Shown piece by piece: positions 1 to 7,626 of a DNA stretch of 64,000 bases. Under the pieces are notes generated by a model. The model was not told the DNA's origin, made no database searches, and worked only from the letters and a program-made list of their open reading frames with translations. Origin of the DNA: Salegentibacter echinorum (GTDB taxonomy: Bacteria; Bacteroidota; Bacteroidia; Flavobacteriales; Flavobacteriaceae). Positions within the stretch are counted from its first letter, which is position 1. Every line of letters starts with the position of its first letter. A program made the position numbers and the translations under genes. The stretch is from positions 186,001 to 250,000 of the forward strand of contig NZ_FQVT01000004.1 of assembly GCF_900129445.1 (NCBI RefSeq). The letters run 5' to 3'.

Positions 1-2
1 AC

Positions 3-47
3 GCTGATGACGCAAACTTATTTGCGACTAAAACAGAAAAACACTAA
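3..47 (+). CDS. possible C-terminal tail of a gene entering from the left
   Basis: One frame stays open from the left edge and ends with ADDANLFATKTEKH and a TAA stop, which lies inside the left arm of the terminator hairpin at 41-71. A coding tail ending in a terminator would be natural, but fourteen codons are too few to prove coding or to name a product. Kept only as a possible partial gene. Confidence 0.3.
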   Translation, partial: ADDANLFATKTEKH

Positions 48-78
48 GATGCACCAGGACATTCTTAGTGTTTTTTTA
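38..78. terminator. bidirectional intrinsic terminator
   Basis: Arms ACACTAAGA (41-49) and TCTTAGTGT (63-71) form a 9-bp stem with a 13-nt loop. A run of seven T follows on the plus strand and an A-rich run precedes it, so the hairpin can stop transcription both from a gene on the left and from ypdA on the minus strand. Confidence 0.75.
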
Positions 79-166
79 TTTTGGAGTCTCTGTGGTTAAG
101 ATTAATAGTTTGTAAAAATCATTAAATCTAAGCAAGAAGCAATGACAAACTTACCGGAAGATCAAA

Positions 167-1138
167 TTATTCAGCAATATCTTCCATAATCATTTTTGCG
201 TGGACCCGGGAATTTTCAATAAACCATTTATGGGTTTCTACACCACCGCAAATTACGCCGGCCAGGTAAATTCCTTCTACATTGGTTTCCATAGTAGCTT
301 CATCGTATTGCGGAATCTTCCGACCATCTTCAGATAAATTAATTCCCATTTTTTTGAGAAATTCAAAATTAGGCCTGTACCCGGTAAGGCTTAACACAAA
401 ATCATTTTCCAGGGTTTTTTCTCCTTCCACAGTTTCAATAATTACCTCCTTCTCCTTAATTTCTTTAAGGTTGGCATTAAAATATGCTTTTATACTGCCT
501 TCTTTTATCCTGTTATCAATATCTGGCCTTACCCAATATTTAACACGAGGACCAATCTCCTTTTTTCTTACGATCATTGTTACATCCCCGCCTTTACGGA
601 ATATTTCTAAAGCGGCATCTACAGCCGAATTACTCGCACCAACAACAATGGTTTTTAAAGTCGCATAATAATGCGGGTCGCCATAGTAATGGGCAACTTT
701 TGGCAAATCTTCCCCGGGGATATTTAGATAATTGGGAATATCGTAAAACCCGGTGGCTACTACTACGTTTTTTGCCGTGTATTCGCCTTGCGTAGTGTTT
801 AAAGTATGCAAACCATTATGAGAAGAAACCCTGGTCACTTTCTCAAATAGATTAATATTGATTTCGTTGGAAGTCGCTATACGGCGGTAATACTCTAAAG
901 CTTCTGCTTTTCTGGGCTTGGGATTGTTACTAATAAACGGAATATTATCCAGTTCCAGTTTTTCTGAAGTAGAAAAGAAGGTCATATTGGTAGGATAATA
1001 GTATAAAGAATTTACCAGGCAACCTTTTTCTAAAATAAGATAAGAAAGGTTTTTTTTCTGGGCTTCCAATCCGCAGGCTATGCCAATAGGGCCGCCACCA
1101 ATAATAATAACGTCGTAAGTATTATTTTGAGTTTGCAA
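167..1138 (-). CDS. ypdA: YpdA-family bacillithiol disulfide reductase
   Basis: This 323-residue flavoprotein should reduce bacillithiol disulfide with NADPH in the cytoplasm, part of the thiol redox buffer of bacteria that lack glutathione. An FAD dinucleotide-binding GGGPIG lies at residues 14-19 and the second nucleotide-binding motif GASNSA at 167-172. There is no CxxC pair, which separates it from thioredoxin reductase, and the length fits the YpdA/Bdr family. The start is TTG: an in-frame TAA lies only six codons upstream and no ATG is available between. That start sits inside the 3' end of rpe (17-nt overlap), so the two genes are probably translationally coupled. The family call is firm; that this organism makes bacillithiol is an inference. 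Confidence 0.9.
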   Translation of the reverse strand: MQTQNNTYDVIIIGGGPIGIACGLEAQKKNLSYLILEKGCLVNSLYYYPTNMTFFSTSEKLELDNIPFISNNPKPRKAEALEYYRRIATSNEININLFEKVTRVSSHNGLHTLNTTQGEYTAKNVVVATGFYDIPNYLNIPGEDLPKVAHYYGDPHYYATLKTIVVGASNSAVDAALEIFRKGGDVTMIVRKKEIGPRVKYWVRPDIDNRIKEGSIKAYFNANLKEIKEKEVIIETVEGEKTLENDFVLSLTGYRPNFEFLKKMGINLSEDGRKIPQYDEATMETNVEGIYLAGVICGGVETHKWFIENSRVHAKMIMEDIAE

Positions 1139-1787
1139 GTGTCTTAAGATCTTTTATTGTTTCCATTTGATTTTCGGCCTTAAAAACAAAGCTACCGGCA
1201 ACGAGAATATCGGCTCCCGCTTTTGCAAGTTGGGCAGCGTTTTTATTGGTCACCCCACCGTCAATTTCAATTAGGGTAGGAGCATTGTTGGTTACAATGA
1301 TTTCCTTTAAACGCTGTACTTTTTGGTAAGTGTTTTCAATAAAACTTTGGCCGCCAAAACCGGGATTTACACTCATTACACATACTAAGTCGATATCTTT
1401 AATCACATCTTTCAATAAATCTACATTGGTATGCGGGTTTATGGCCACACCGGCTTTCATTCCCGCTGCTTTTATAGCCTGAAGCGTGCGATGCAAGTGA
1501 GTACAAGCTTCATAGTGCACAGTAAGATTAGTCGCGCCTAAATTGGCAAAATCTTCAATGTACCTGTCTGGATCGGTGATCATAAGGTGAACATCTATGG
1601 TTTTTTTTGCGTGCCTAGAGATGGCTGCAAGTACAGGCATTCCAAAAGAAATATTGGGTACAAAAACGCCGTCCATAATATCTATGTGAAACCAATCTGC
1701 TTCACTTTTATTTACCATTTCAATATCGCGCTGAAGATTGGCAAAATCGGCGGCTAAAATTGAGGGGGCAATTAATTTCGTTGTCAT
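1122..1787 (-). CDS. rpe: ribulose-phosphate 3-epimerase
   Basis: Interconverts ribulose 5-phosphate and xylulose 5-phosphate in the pentose phosphate pathway. The 221-residue TIM-barrel protein has the family signatures: the SILAAD start, HIDIMDG with metal/acid residues H34 and D36, HLMI with H67, the phosphate-binding NPGFGG loop near 141-146 and EIDGGV with D176. It starts with ATG. A TAnnTTTG-type -7 box (TACTTTTG on the minus strand, 1811-1818) lies about 25 nt upstream. It is the first gene of a two-gene unit with ypdA, whose start overlaps its end. Confidence 0.97.
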   Translation of the reverse strand: MTTKLIAPSILAADFANLQRDIEMVNKSEADWFHIDIMDGVFVPNISFGMPVLAAISRHAKKTIDVHLMITDPDRYIEDFANLGATNLTVHYEACTHLHRTLQAIKAAGMKAGVAINPHTNVDLLKDVIKDIDLVCVMSVNPGFGGQSFIENTYQKVQRLKEIIVTNNAPTLIEIDGGVTNKNAAQLAKAGADILVAGSFVFKAENQMETIKDLKTLANSK

Positions 1788-1810
1788 AAAATAAGTTGTG
1801 TTTGTGCTTG

Positions 1811-1818
1811 CAAAAGTA
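1811..1818 (-). promoter_or_regulatory. -7 promoter box for rpe
   Basis: Minus-strand TACTTTTG matches the flavobacterial TAnnTTTG -7 consensus. No good -33 TTTG is seen at the usual distance. Confidence 0.5.
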
Positions 1819-1923
1819 ACAAGATTAAATGTAATTTATGTGCTGTTGTGTGACTTATAACTGCTTTGTTGTAGGAGAGAAATTAAAACTAAAAACATGG
1901 TTAAAGCATTCCTCATTCTTCTT

Positions 1924-4179
1924 TTACGCTGTGTTAGCATTTTGTTGTTTCACAGCATTGGCTACCATTCTTAGCTTGCCATAGCTATATTTGCCACCGG
2001 TTTTCTGATATATTTCTGAAAGTCCTGAATCTGGATTCTTTTTAAAAATTGCTTCTAAATCCACAATATCCGCTTGCTCCATTAAGTTTTCAATTTTTAA
2101 TGCTCCTGAAGTAATTCCTCTTGCCAAATGCCCTTCTATAGTGCCTAGTGTGAAACCTCTCTTTTCAGCTATTTTTTCTGCATTAAAGCCCTGCTTCAAT
2201 AAGCTGAACGTAATTTGATAAGTTTCCCCTTTAGTTGAACTCTTGCGCGTGCGACCCGACTTGTTCTTGAGGTTTTTTGGATTGGCTTTTATATATGCTG
2301 CTACTTCGTCCAGAAGTAGCAGTCTTTTTTTTCGGCGTGAAGTTCTTAATTCTTCGTTCCGTTTTATTTCTTTTCCTTCTAAAATACACCTGCAAACAAA
2401 AGTGGATTTCTGAACTTGTTCTATCTTTTTTGAGATAACCTGGTCTATTTCTGCCAGGTAATTCCTATAGGTTTTGGTGCGGGATAATTGCGCCACTTCC
2501 TTTAAATGTATAAGAAGTTCTTTATTTCGTTTGTATAAATATTCAAGGTAATAATTACTGCCTTTTTCTATTCTTTCCACTAATTTTTCCTGTTCGTTTT
2601 CTTGCAATAATTGTTCAATTTGCCGGTTAAACCGGTTAGTGATTGCCCTTTCAGAACCAAAGTTTTCTTTTAATTGCTGAAGCGCCTCTCTCATAGCTTC
2701 GTCTTCAAACTCCAGTTTCCCGGCCATCTTCTTTTGCGTGTATTCAATTTGACTGGTAATTCCAGTAAAATCGAAGCTTTTGAGCAACAGCGTTTTTAGG
2801 AAATCCATTTGACTGTTCTTTAAGCGATCTTTTAAAGGCGGTTGTTTTGCTTTGCTTTCAGAAAAATTCACTACATCTTTATCACTGGAGATTACAGCTT
2901 CAGAAATTTTATTGCTTAGAACCAACCCGTCCAGCGAGCGCAATCGGGATAAAGCGACATAAACCTGTCCGGCAGCAAAAGCCTGTTCTACATCAATAAT
3001 AGCTTTTTCAAAAGTGAGCCCCTGGCTTTTGTGTACGGTAATCGCCCAGGCCGGTTTTATGGGATATTGCTCAAAACTACCAATGACTTCTTCTTTAATT
3101 TCTTTAGTTTTAGGATCAATGTTGTATTTAATATTTTCCCAGCAATACCTGTGCAGCGAAAACTCTTCTCCACTCTCTGTAATCACAGTAATACCTTCCG
3201 AAGAAATCTCATTTATTTCAGCAAGTTTTCCATTGTAATAACGCTTTTCTTCGCTGTCATTTTTAATGAACATGACCTTCGCTCCTTTTTTAAACTCCAA
3301 TGTTTGTGGTAGCGGATAGATGTTCTCCGGGAAATCACCCTTTATTTCTGCTTCAAAAAAATGTGATTCTGCCGGCAATTTATCCAGTGCTTTTTTATTA
3401 ATACCGTCTGCCTTATAATTGTGGGTGGTAATGGTAATGGCATTTTCTTCTTTTTCCTGTAAAGCCTTAGAAGAAAAGTAGCTGTTCAATACAGCTATAT
3501 CTTTACGCTGGCAATTGTTGTTGCGAATGTTGTTAAGGATATTGATAAATCGCTGGTCTTCCTGCCTAAAGATTTTATCAAGTTCTATATAAATAAAGCC
3601 AGCCGACTTTAAAGCCGAAGCTTCAAAAAAATGCGGACTTTTATAAAAAGTCTTTATATGCTCCCATTCGTGATTTTTAACAATGGGTTGTAATTGAAAT
3701 AAATCACCAATCATGAGTAGCTGAACACCGCCAAAAGCCTGCTTAAAATTGCCTTTCACAGATTTTAACCTGTAGTCTATGGCGTCTAGCAAATCTGCAC
3801 GCACCATACTTATTTCATCTATAATAAGTAAATCTATATTTCTAAGAACTTGTTTTCTGGCGCTGTTTAAAGGATGTCTCCGGGCTAATTGAGTCCGCGT
3901 ATAGAAATTTCCTTGTGGCGGTTGTTTAAAATTTATGCTGTCCTGTAAAAATGTGCCAAACGGAAATAAAAACTGGGAGTGAATAGTGACTCCCTTGGCG
4001 TTTAGGGCGGCGATACCGGTAGGGGCTACGATTACAAAATCTTTGTGTGTTGCTTTTGCTAAATCCCCTAAAAAGGTTGTTTTTCCTGTACCAGCTTTTC
4101 CTGTAAGGAAGATATGACTGGCTGTGGAATTTACAAATTGTGCCGCAAGCTCGATCTTTTCGGTAGAAATTTTAGTCAT
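1924..4179 (-). CDS. PIF1/RecD2-like superfamily 1 helicase with C-terminal helix-turn-helix domain
   Basis: A 751-residue ATP-dependent DNA helicase. Walker A (TGKAGTGKTT, near residue 26-35) is followed by APTGIAALN (motif Ia), LLIIDEISM (Walker B) and, after about 370 residues, AITVHKSQGLTFEKAI with VALSR, the usual SF1 motifs V and VI. The C-terminal third is charged and holds a helix-turn-helix-like segment (TFSLLKQGFNAEKIAEKRG and on) like that at the C-terminus of some RecQ/PIF1-like proteins. The ATG at 4179 is preferred to the TTG two codons upstream. A -7 box lies at 4211-4218. It likely works in replication or repair, for example at structured DNA; the exact substrate cannot be told. 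Confidence 0.88.
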   Translation of the reverse strand: MTKISTEKIELAAQFVNSTASHIFLTGKAGTGKTTFLGDLAKATHKDFVIVAPTGIAALNAKGVTIHSQFLFPFGTFLQDSINFKQPPQGNFYTRTQLARRHPLNSARKQVLRNIDLLIIDEISMVRADLLDAIDYRLKSVKGNFKQAFGGVQLLMIGDLFQLQPIVKNHEWEHIKTFYKSPHFFEASALKSAGFIYIELDKIFRQEDQRFINILNNIRNNNCQRKDIAVLNSYFSSKALQEKEENAITITTHNYKADGINKKALDKLPAESHFFEAEIKGDFPENIYPLPQTLEFKKGAKVMFIKNDSEEKRYYNGKLAEINEISSEGITVITESGEEFSLHRYCWENIKYNIDPKTKEIKEEVIGSFEQYPIKPAWAITVHKSQGLTFEKAIIDVEQAFAAGQVYVALSRLRSLDGLVLSNKISEAVISSDKDVVNFSESKAKQPPLKDRLKNSQMDFLKTLLLKSFDFTGITSQIEYTQKKMAGKLEFEDEAMREALQQLKENFGSERAITNRFNRQIEQLLQENEQEKLVERIEKGSNYYLEYLYKRNKELLIHLKEVAQLSRTKTYRNYLAEIDQVISKKIEQVQKSTFVCRCILEGKEIKRNEELRTSRRKKRLLLLDEVAAYIKANPKNLKNKSGRTRKSSTKGETYQITFSLLKQGFNAEKIAEKRGFTLGTIEGHLARGITSGALKIENLMEQADIVDLEAIFKKNPDSGLSEIYQKTGGKYSYGKLRMVANAVKQQNANTA

Positions 4180-4210
4180 AACCAATAGGAGAAAATTGCA
4201 ACTAATTTAG

Positions 4211-4218
4211 CAAAAGTA
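4211..4218 (-). promoter_or_regulatory. -7 promoter box for the helicase gene
   Basis: Minus-strand TACTTTTG, a match to TAnnTTTG, about 32 nt before the ATG. Confidence 0.5.
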
Positions 4219-4281
4219 AATTTGAAATTAGGTTGGGGAATTCTCTAAGATTTGTTTTTGCAACTTAATAAGTTCTTCAAG

Positions 4282-4683
4282 CTAAATAATAAAAGCTTTC
4301 AGCATATTTTCAACCGCTACCTGGGTAGGTTTATCCAGTACTTTTAAATAGTTGAGGTAATCTTGAAATTTTTCGGGATTAACATAAGAATTTTCCGATA
4401 TAAAATCTGCTTCGTAGCCATCATACGCTTCTTTGTGAATTTCTTTTGATATGATTTTTATGATATTTCGATGTCGGTCATCATTTTTAATCTTTTCATA
4501 TAGTGCTAAAACCTTTTCTTTCTTTCCTTCTAAAACCTGAAAAAAGTTGCCTTCAGAAAATAGTAAGATCCCTGTAATATCATCGTCGTTGTTGCTGTGC
4601 TTGCTATATTTCAATAATTCTGAAATATCCTGTGCTGTGAGGCTTTCACTTGCCGTACTAACATAAGTAATTGCGTAGTGCAT
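4282..4683 (-). CDS. stand-alone BLUF-domain blue-light sensor
   Basis: A 133-residue protein that is essentially a BLUF domain (sensor of blue light using FAD) plus a short helical tail. The flavin-contacting residues are all present: Tyr7 in ITYVSTAS, Asn31 in the segment before DITGILLF, and Gln49 in FFQVLEG. It has no attached output domain, so like other short BLUF proteins it must act through a partner protein, which is not obvious here. The divergence from its neighbours and its own ATG suggest a single-gene unit. Flanking DNA is very A+T rich. Identification of the domain is firm; the output pathway is unknown. Confidence 0.92.
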   Translation of the reverse strand: MHYAITYVSTASESLTAQDISELLKYSKHSNNDDDITGILLFSEGNFFQVLEGKKEKVLALYEKIKNDDRHRNIIKIISKEIHKEAYDGYEADFISENSYVNPEKFQDYLNYLKVLDKPTQVAVENMLKAFII

Positions 4684-4921
4684 GTTTGAGGAAAATTAAT
4701 TTTAAATTTTAAAAACTACAATTTTAATTTAATAATTATTATTGAAAAAATGTTTGTTATTATTGGAATGAGTAAGTGTTTTACAAATATTTTTTAGCTC
4801 TTTCTACATTATTTGAAATCCTATACTCTTCCTGCTTTCTCTAAAAATTAATGTGAAATAAAACACTTCCCTAAATCTAACAATTCTATTTATTTTGTTG
4901 AATATCTTATTTGAAAAATCA

Positions 4922-6346
4922 TTATTTAAAAATGCTTTTAAGAACTGCTTCCGCAGCGTGAAAGCCGCACATTCCGTGAACGCCGCCCCCGGGAGGAGTA
5001 GAGGAGGAGCAAATAAAAATCTTTGGATTAGGTGTTGAGTAAGGTGAGAGACTGGCAATGGGACGGGTGAATAATTGGGTTATGTCTTGTTTTCCACCGT
5101 TAATATCACCACCAATAAGGTTGGGGTTAAATTGTTGAAGCGCTTTGGTATTCATAGTGCTTTTACTAAGGATACAATCTTTAAATCCTGGTGCCGCCTT
5201 TTCAATTTGAGCTTCAATCGCTTCAGTATGGTCGGTAAGATTTCCATTGGGAACGTGGCAGTACGCCCAGGCAGTATGCTTGTCTTTTGGGGTTCTCGTG
5301 GTATCGAAGATTGAATGTTGCGCAACCAGGACATAGGGCTTTGTGTTATCCCGGTTTTGATGTGCTGCAATTTCAGAACTTTCAATTTCTTTTTGGCTGA
5401 ACCCTAAGTGCACAGTTCCGGCTTGCCTGCATTTTTTATTTCTCCAGGGTATAGGCTCACTTAAGGCCCAGTCTATTTTAAAAACCCCTGCTCCATATTT
5501 ATAATTTTCCAGTCGTTTTTTATATAAAGAGGGAAAATTTGTGGCTTTTATTCTCAGTAACTGTTTCGGAGTGATGTCAAAAACGTAGGCTTTTGCTTTT
5601 GGAAGTTCGTTGAGGTCTTTAACGTTGTGGCTTAATTCTAATTCCCCGCCCAAAGATTGATAATAAGATAACAGCGTTGTTATAAAATTCCCCGCACCAC
5701 CTTTTGGAAATGGCCAGCCATAGTTATGGGCCATGCTGGTTAATACAAGTCCAAAAGCCCCGGAAGCCAAATTATTTAAGGGTAACGTAGCGTGTGCAGC
5801 CGCGCCATAAAATAAGATCTTTGTCTTCTCTTCTTTAAAATAGTGATTTACCAACTGCTTTGCCGGTAAAAAAGCTTTAAGTCCGAATTGTGCAAGTTTA
5901 AGGGGATGTTTAGGCAATTTAAGCGGTCCCAATAAACTATTTTCCAATTGCGACCAATTTTTTACAATAGGTTGCAGTAGTTTTTTATAGGATTTTTCAT
6001 CTTTATTAAATTGTGCAGCGGTTTTTTCGAGATCTTTATAACAGGCATAAGCAGAACCATCCTCAAATGGGTGGGCGAAAGGAATTTTAGGAAAAATCCA
6101 TTCTAACCCGTGCTTTTCTAAAGGTAGCTCACGAAAAAAAGGAGAAGCATAAGCCATTGGTAATATCGCCGAACCGAGATCGTGTTTAAAGCCGGGTAGG
6201 GTAATTTCCTCTGTTTTAGTCGCACCGCCAGCGATAACACTTTGTTCTACGATTATTGTTTTTAAACCTTGTTTTTGTAAATGAATAGCAGCTGCAAGTC
6301 CGTTAGAGCCGCTTCCTATAATTATAACATCGTAATTTTTGCTCAT
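4922..6346 (-). CDS. PYROXD2/phytoene-dehydrogenase-like FAD oxidoreductase
   Basis: A 474-residue flavoprotein of the phytoene desaturase-like superfamily. The N-terminal Rossmann motif IIIGSGSNGLAAA (residues 8-20) is followed by the acidic ribose-binding strand IIVEQ and GGATKTEE; a second FAD contact, GVHGMCGFHAA, is near the C-terminus. The pattern is closest to the PYROXD2 subgroup (NAD(P)/FAD-dependent oxidoreductases of unknown substrate) rather than to carotenoid CrtI proper, and no carotenoid genes sit nearby. It begins with ATG and appears monocistronic. A role in lipid or isoprenoid oxidation would be a guess. Confidence 0.82.
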   Translation of the reverse strand: MSKNYDVIIIGSGSNGLAAAIHLQKQGLKTIIVEQSVIAGGATKTEEITLPGFKHDLGSAILPMAYASPFFRELPLEKHGLEWIFPKIPFAHPFEDGSAYACYKDLEKTAAQFNKDEKSYKKLLQPIVKNWSQLENSLLGPLKLPKHPLKLAQFGLKAFLPAKQLVNHYFKEEKTKILFYGAAAHATLPLNNLASGAFGLVLTSMAHNYGWPFPKGGAGNFITTLLSYYQSLGGELELSHNVKDLNELPKAKAYVFDITPKQLLRIKATNFPSLYKKRLENYKYGAGVFKIDWALSEPIPWRNKKCRQAGTVHLGFSQKEIESSEIAAHQNRDNTKPYVLVAQHSIFDTTRTPKDKHTAWAYCHVPNGNLTDHTEAIEAQIEKAAPGFKDCILSKSTMNTKALQQFNPNLIGGDINGGKQDITQLFTRPIASLSPYSTPNPKIFICSSSTPPGGGVHGMCGFHAAEAVLKSIFK

Positions 6347-6400
6347 TATACCTTCTAAATTTGCCTCCTGGTAAATTTAAAAAAATATAATGGAGCAATA

Positions 6401-6435
6401 GGAAAAGAAAAAACCCCGGTTCATCACGCCGGGGT
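6401..6435 (-). terminator. intrinsic terminator of rpoD
   Basis: Arms ACCCCGG (6413-6419) and CCGGGGT (6429-6435) with a 9-nt loop; on the minus strand the stem is followed by TTTTTTCTTTT. Confidence 0.85.
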
Positions 6436-6456
6436 CATTCATCAATCAAAAAACGA

Positions 6457-6496
6457 ACAGTTATCCCAATCCCAAAATTATCGGGATCGGGACTGT
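6457..6496. repeat. imperfect GGGAT-type palindrome
   Basis: ACAGT...ACTGT encloses CCCAATCCC and GGGATCGGG (one mismatch and a 3-nt bulge). It lies between the rpoD stop codon and its terminator. The ATCGGGAT core recurs in other intergenic regions of the window (26.6, 40.6 and 51.7 kb). Confidence 0.45.
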
Positions 6497-6512
6497 TGTC
6501 ATCTTAAATATG

Positions 6513-7376
6513 TTATCCTAAATAAGTTTTTAGGATTTTACTTCTGGAGGTATGTTTTAGCCTTCTAATGGCTTTTTCTTTAATTTGTCTTACACGTTCT
6601 CTTGTAAGGTCAAAAGTTTCTCCTATTTCTTCCAGCGTCATTGGATGTTGATCTCCCAGGCCAAAATAAAGACGAATAACATCGGCTTCACGCGGCGTTA
6701 AAGTTTCTAACGCCCGTTCAATTTCTGTTCTTAAAGATTCATGTAGTAGTTCTTTATCTGGATTTGGGGATTCCCCGGAACGCAGAACATCATAAAGATT
6801 GGAGTCTTCTCCTTCTACTAGAGGTGCATCCATAGAGACGTGACGCCCAGAATTCTTCATGGATTCTTTAACGTCGTTAATCGTCATGTCCAGCTCTTTG
6901 GCAATTTCTTCGGCACTTGGTGGGCGCTCGTGAGATTGCTCTAAGAAAGCAAAAGTTTTATTGATCTTGTTAATAGACCCAATTTTATTGAGCGGTAAAC
7001 GAACAATACGGGATTGCTCGGCCAGTGCCTGAAGAATTGACTGGCGAATCCACCAAACGGCATAGGATATAAATTTAAAACCCCGGGTTTCGTCGAAACG
7101 CTTCGCGGCTTTAATCAATCCTAAATTTCCTTCATTAATAAGATCGGGGAGGGTTAACCCCTGATTTTGATATTGTTTTGCTACAGATACCACAAAACGT
7201 AAATTTGCTTTGGTAAGTTTTTCCAAAGCGCGGTCATCACCCGCCTTAATTCGTTGCGCCAATTCTACTTCTTCATCAGCAGTAATTAGGTCAACTTTTC
7301 CAATTTCTTGCAAATACTTATCTAGCGAAGCAGTTTCACGGTTCGTTACCTGCTTCGTAATCTTAAGTTGTCTCAT
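6513..7376 (-). CDS. rpoD: primary RNA polymerase sigma-70 factor
   Basis: The housekeeping sigma factor, 287 residues, the usual short form in Bacteroidota that lacks region 1.1. In order: region 1.2 ([16 protein letters not shown]), region 2 with [32 protein letters not shown] and [10 protein letters not shown] for core and -10 binding, region 3 (LPLNKI and following), and region 4 with [14 protein letters not shown] and the helix-turn-helix [20 protein letters not shown]. The ATG is preceded by AAGGAGA six nucleotides upstream, a textbook Shine-Dalgarno that most genes here lack. The gene is followed by a strong terminator and stands alone. Confidence 0.97.
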   Translation of the reverse strand: MRQLKITKQVTNRETASLDKYLQEIGKVDLITADEEVELAQRIKAGDDRALEKLTKANLRFVVSVAKQYQNQGLTLPDLINEGNLGLIKAAKRFDETRGFKFISYAVWWIRQSILQALAEQSRIVRLPLNKIGSINKINKTFAFLEQSHERPPSAEEIAKELDMTINDVKESMKNSGRHVSMDAPLVEGEDSNLYDVLRSGESPNPDKELLHESLRTEIERALETLTPREADVIRLYFGLGDQHPMTLEEIGETFDLTRERVRQIKEKAIRRLKHTSRSKILKTYLG

Positions 7377-7382
7377 CTATCG

Positions 7383-7389
7383 TCTCCTT
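7383..7389 (-). promoter_or_regulatory. strong Shine-Dalgarno of rpoD
   Basis: Minus-strand AAGGAGA with a 6-nt spacer to the ATG. Start regions of pnp, rpsO, accD, fbaA and murF in this window show nothing comparable, as expected in Bacteroidota. Confidence 0.7.
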
Positions 7390-7571
7390 GGATTTAATTG
7401 TGAATAGCTCTTGTATATACTTATACGTAAAGAGTAGTCGAAATGTTACAAAAAACCTTAATAAATTTTCTGAAAGCATTTATACCGGGTAAGAAACGGC
7501 GCTTCAAGCCCTGGGATTCCAAGCTAAACAATAGTCTGTAAAACGTTATTTGTTGTTGAAAGAAAAATAAA

Positions 7572-7601
7572 AAACCCTGAAGTTTTAAAACTTCAGGGTT
7601 T
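7572..7601 (-). terminator. intrinsic terminator of pnp
   Basis: A perfect 15-bp inverted repeat, AAACCCTGAAGTTTT followed at once by its complement, with a T-rich tail on the minus strand. Confidence 0.85.
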
Positions 7602-7626
7602 AATAAATAATCAAATTCTAAGAGAA

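Noticed and set aside
282-668. Plus-strand frames opposite ypdA
   Set aside because: They are antisense to a certain gene and have no independent support.
167-1138. Thioredoxin reductase for the first gene
   Set aside because: There is no CxxC redox pair, and the sequence fits YpdA.
4804-5058. Minus frame at the 3' end of the PYROXD2-like gene
   Set aside because: It overlaps the true frame and has an A+T-rich non-coding tail.
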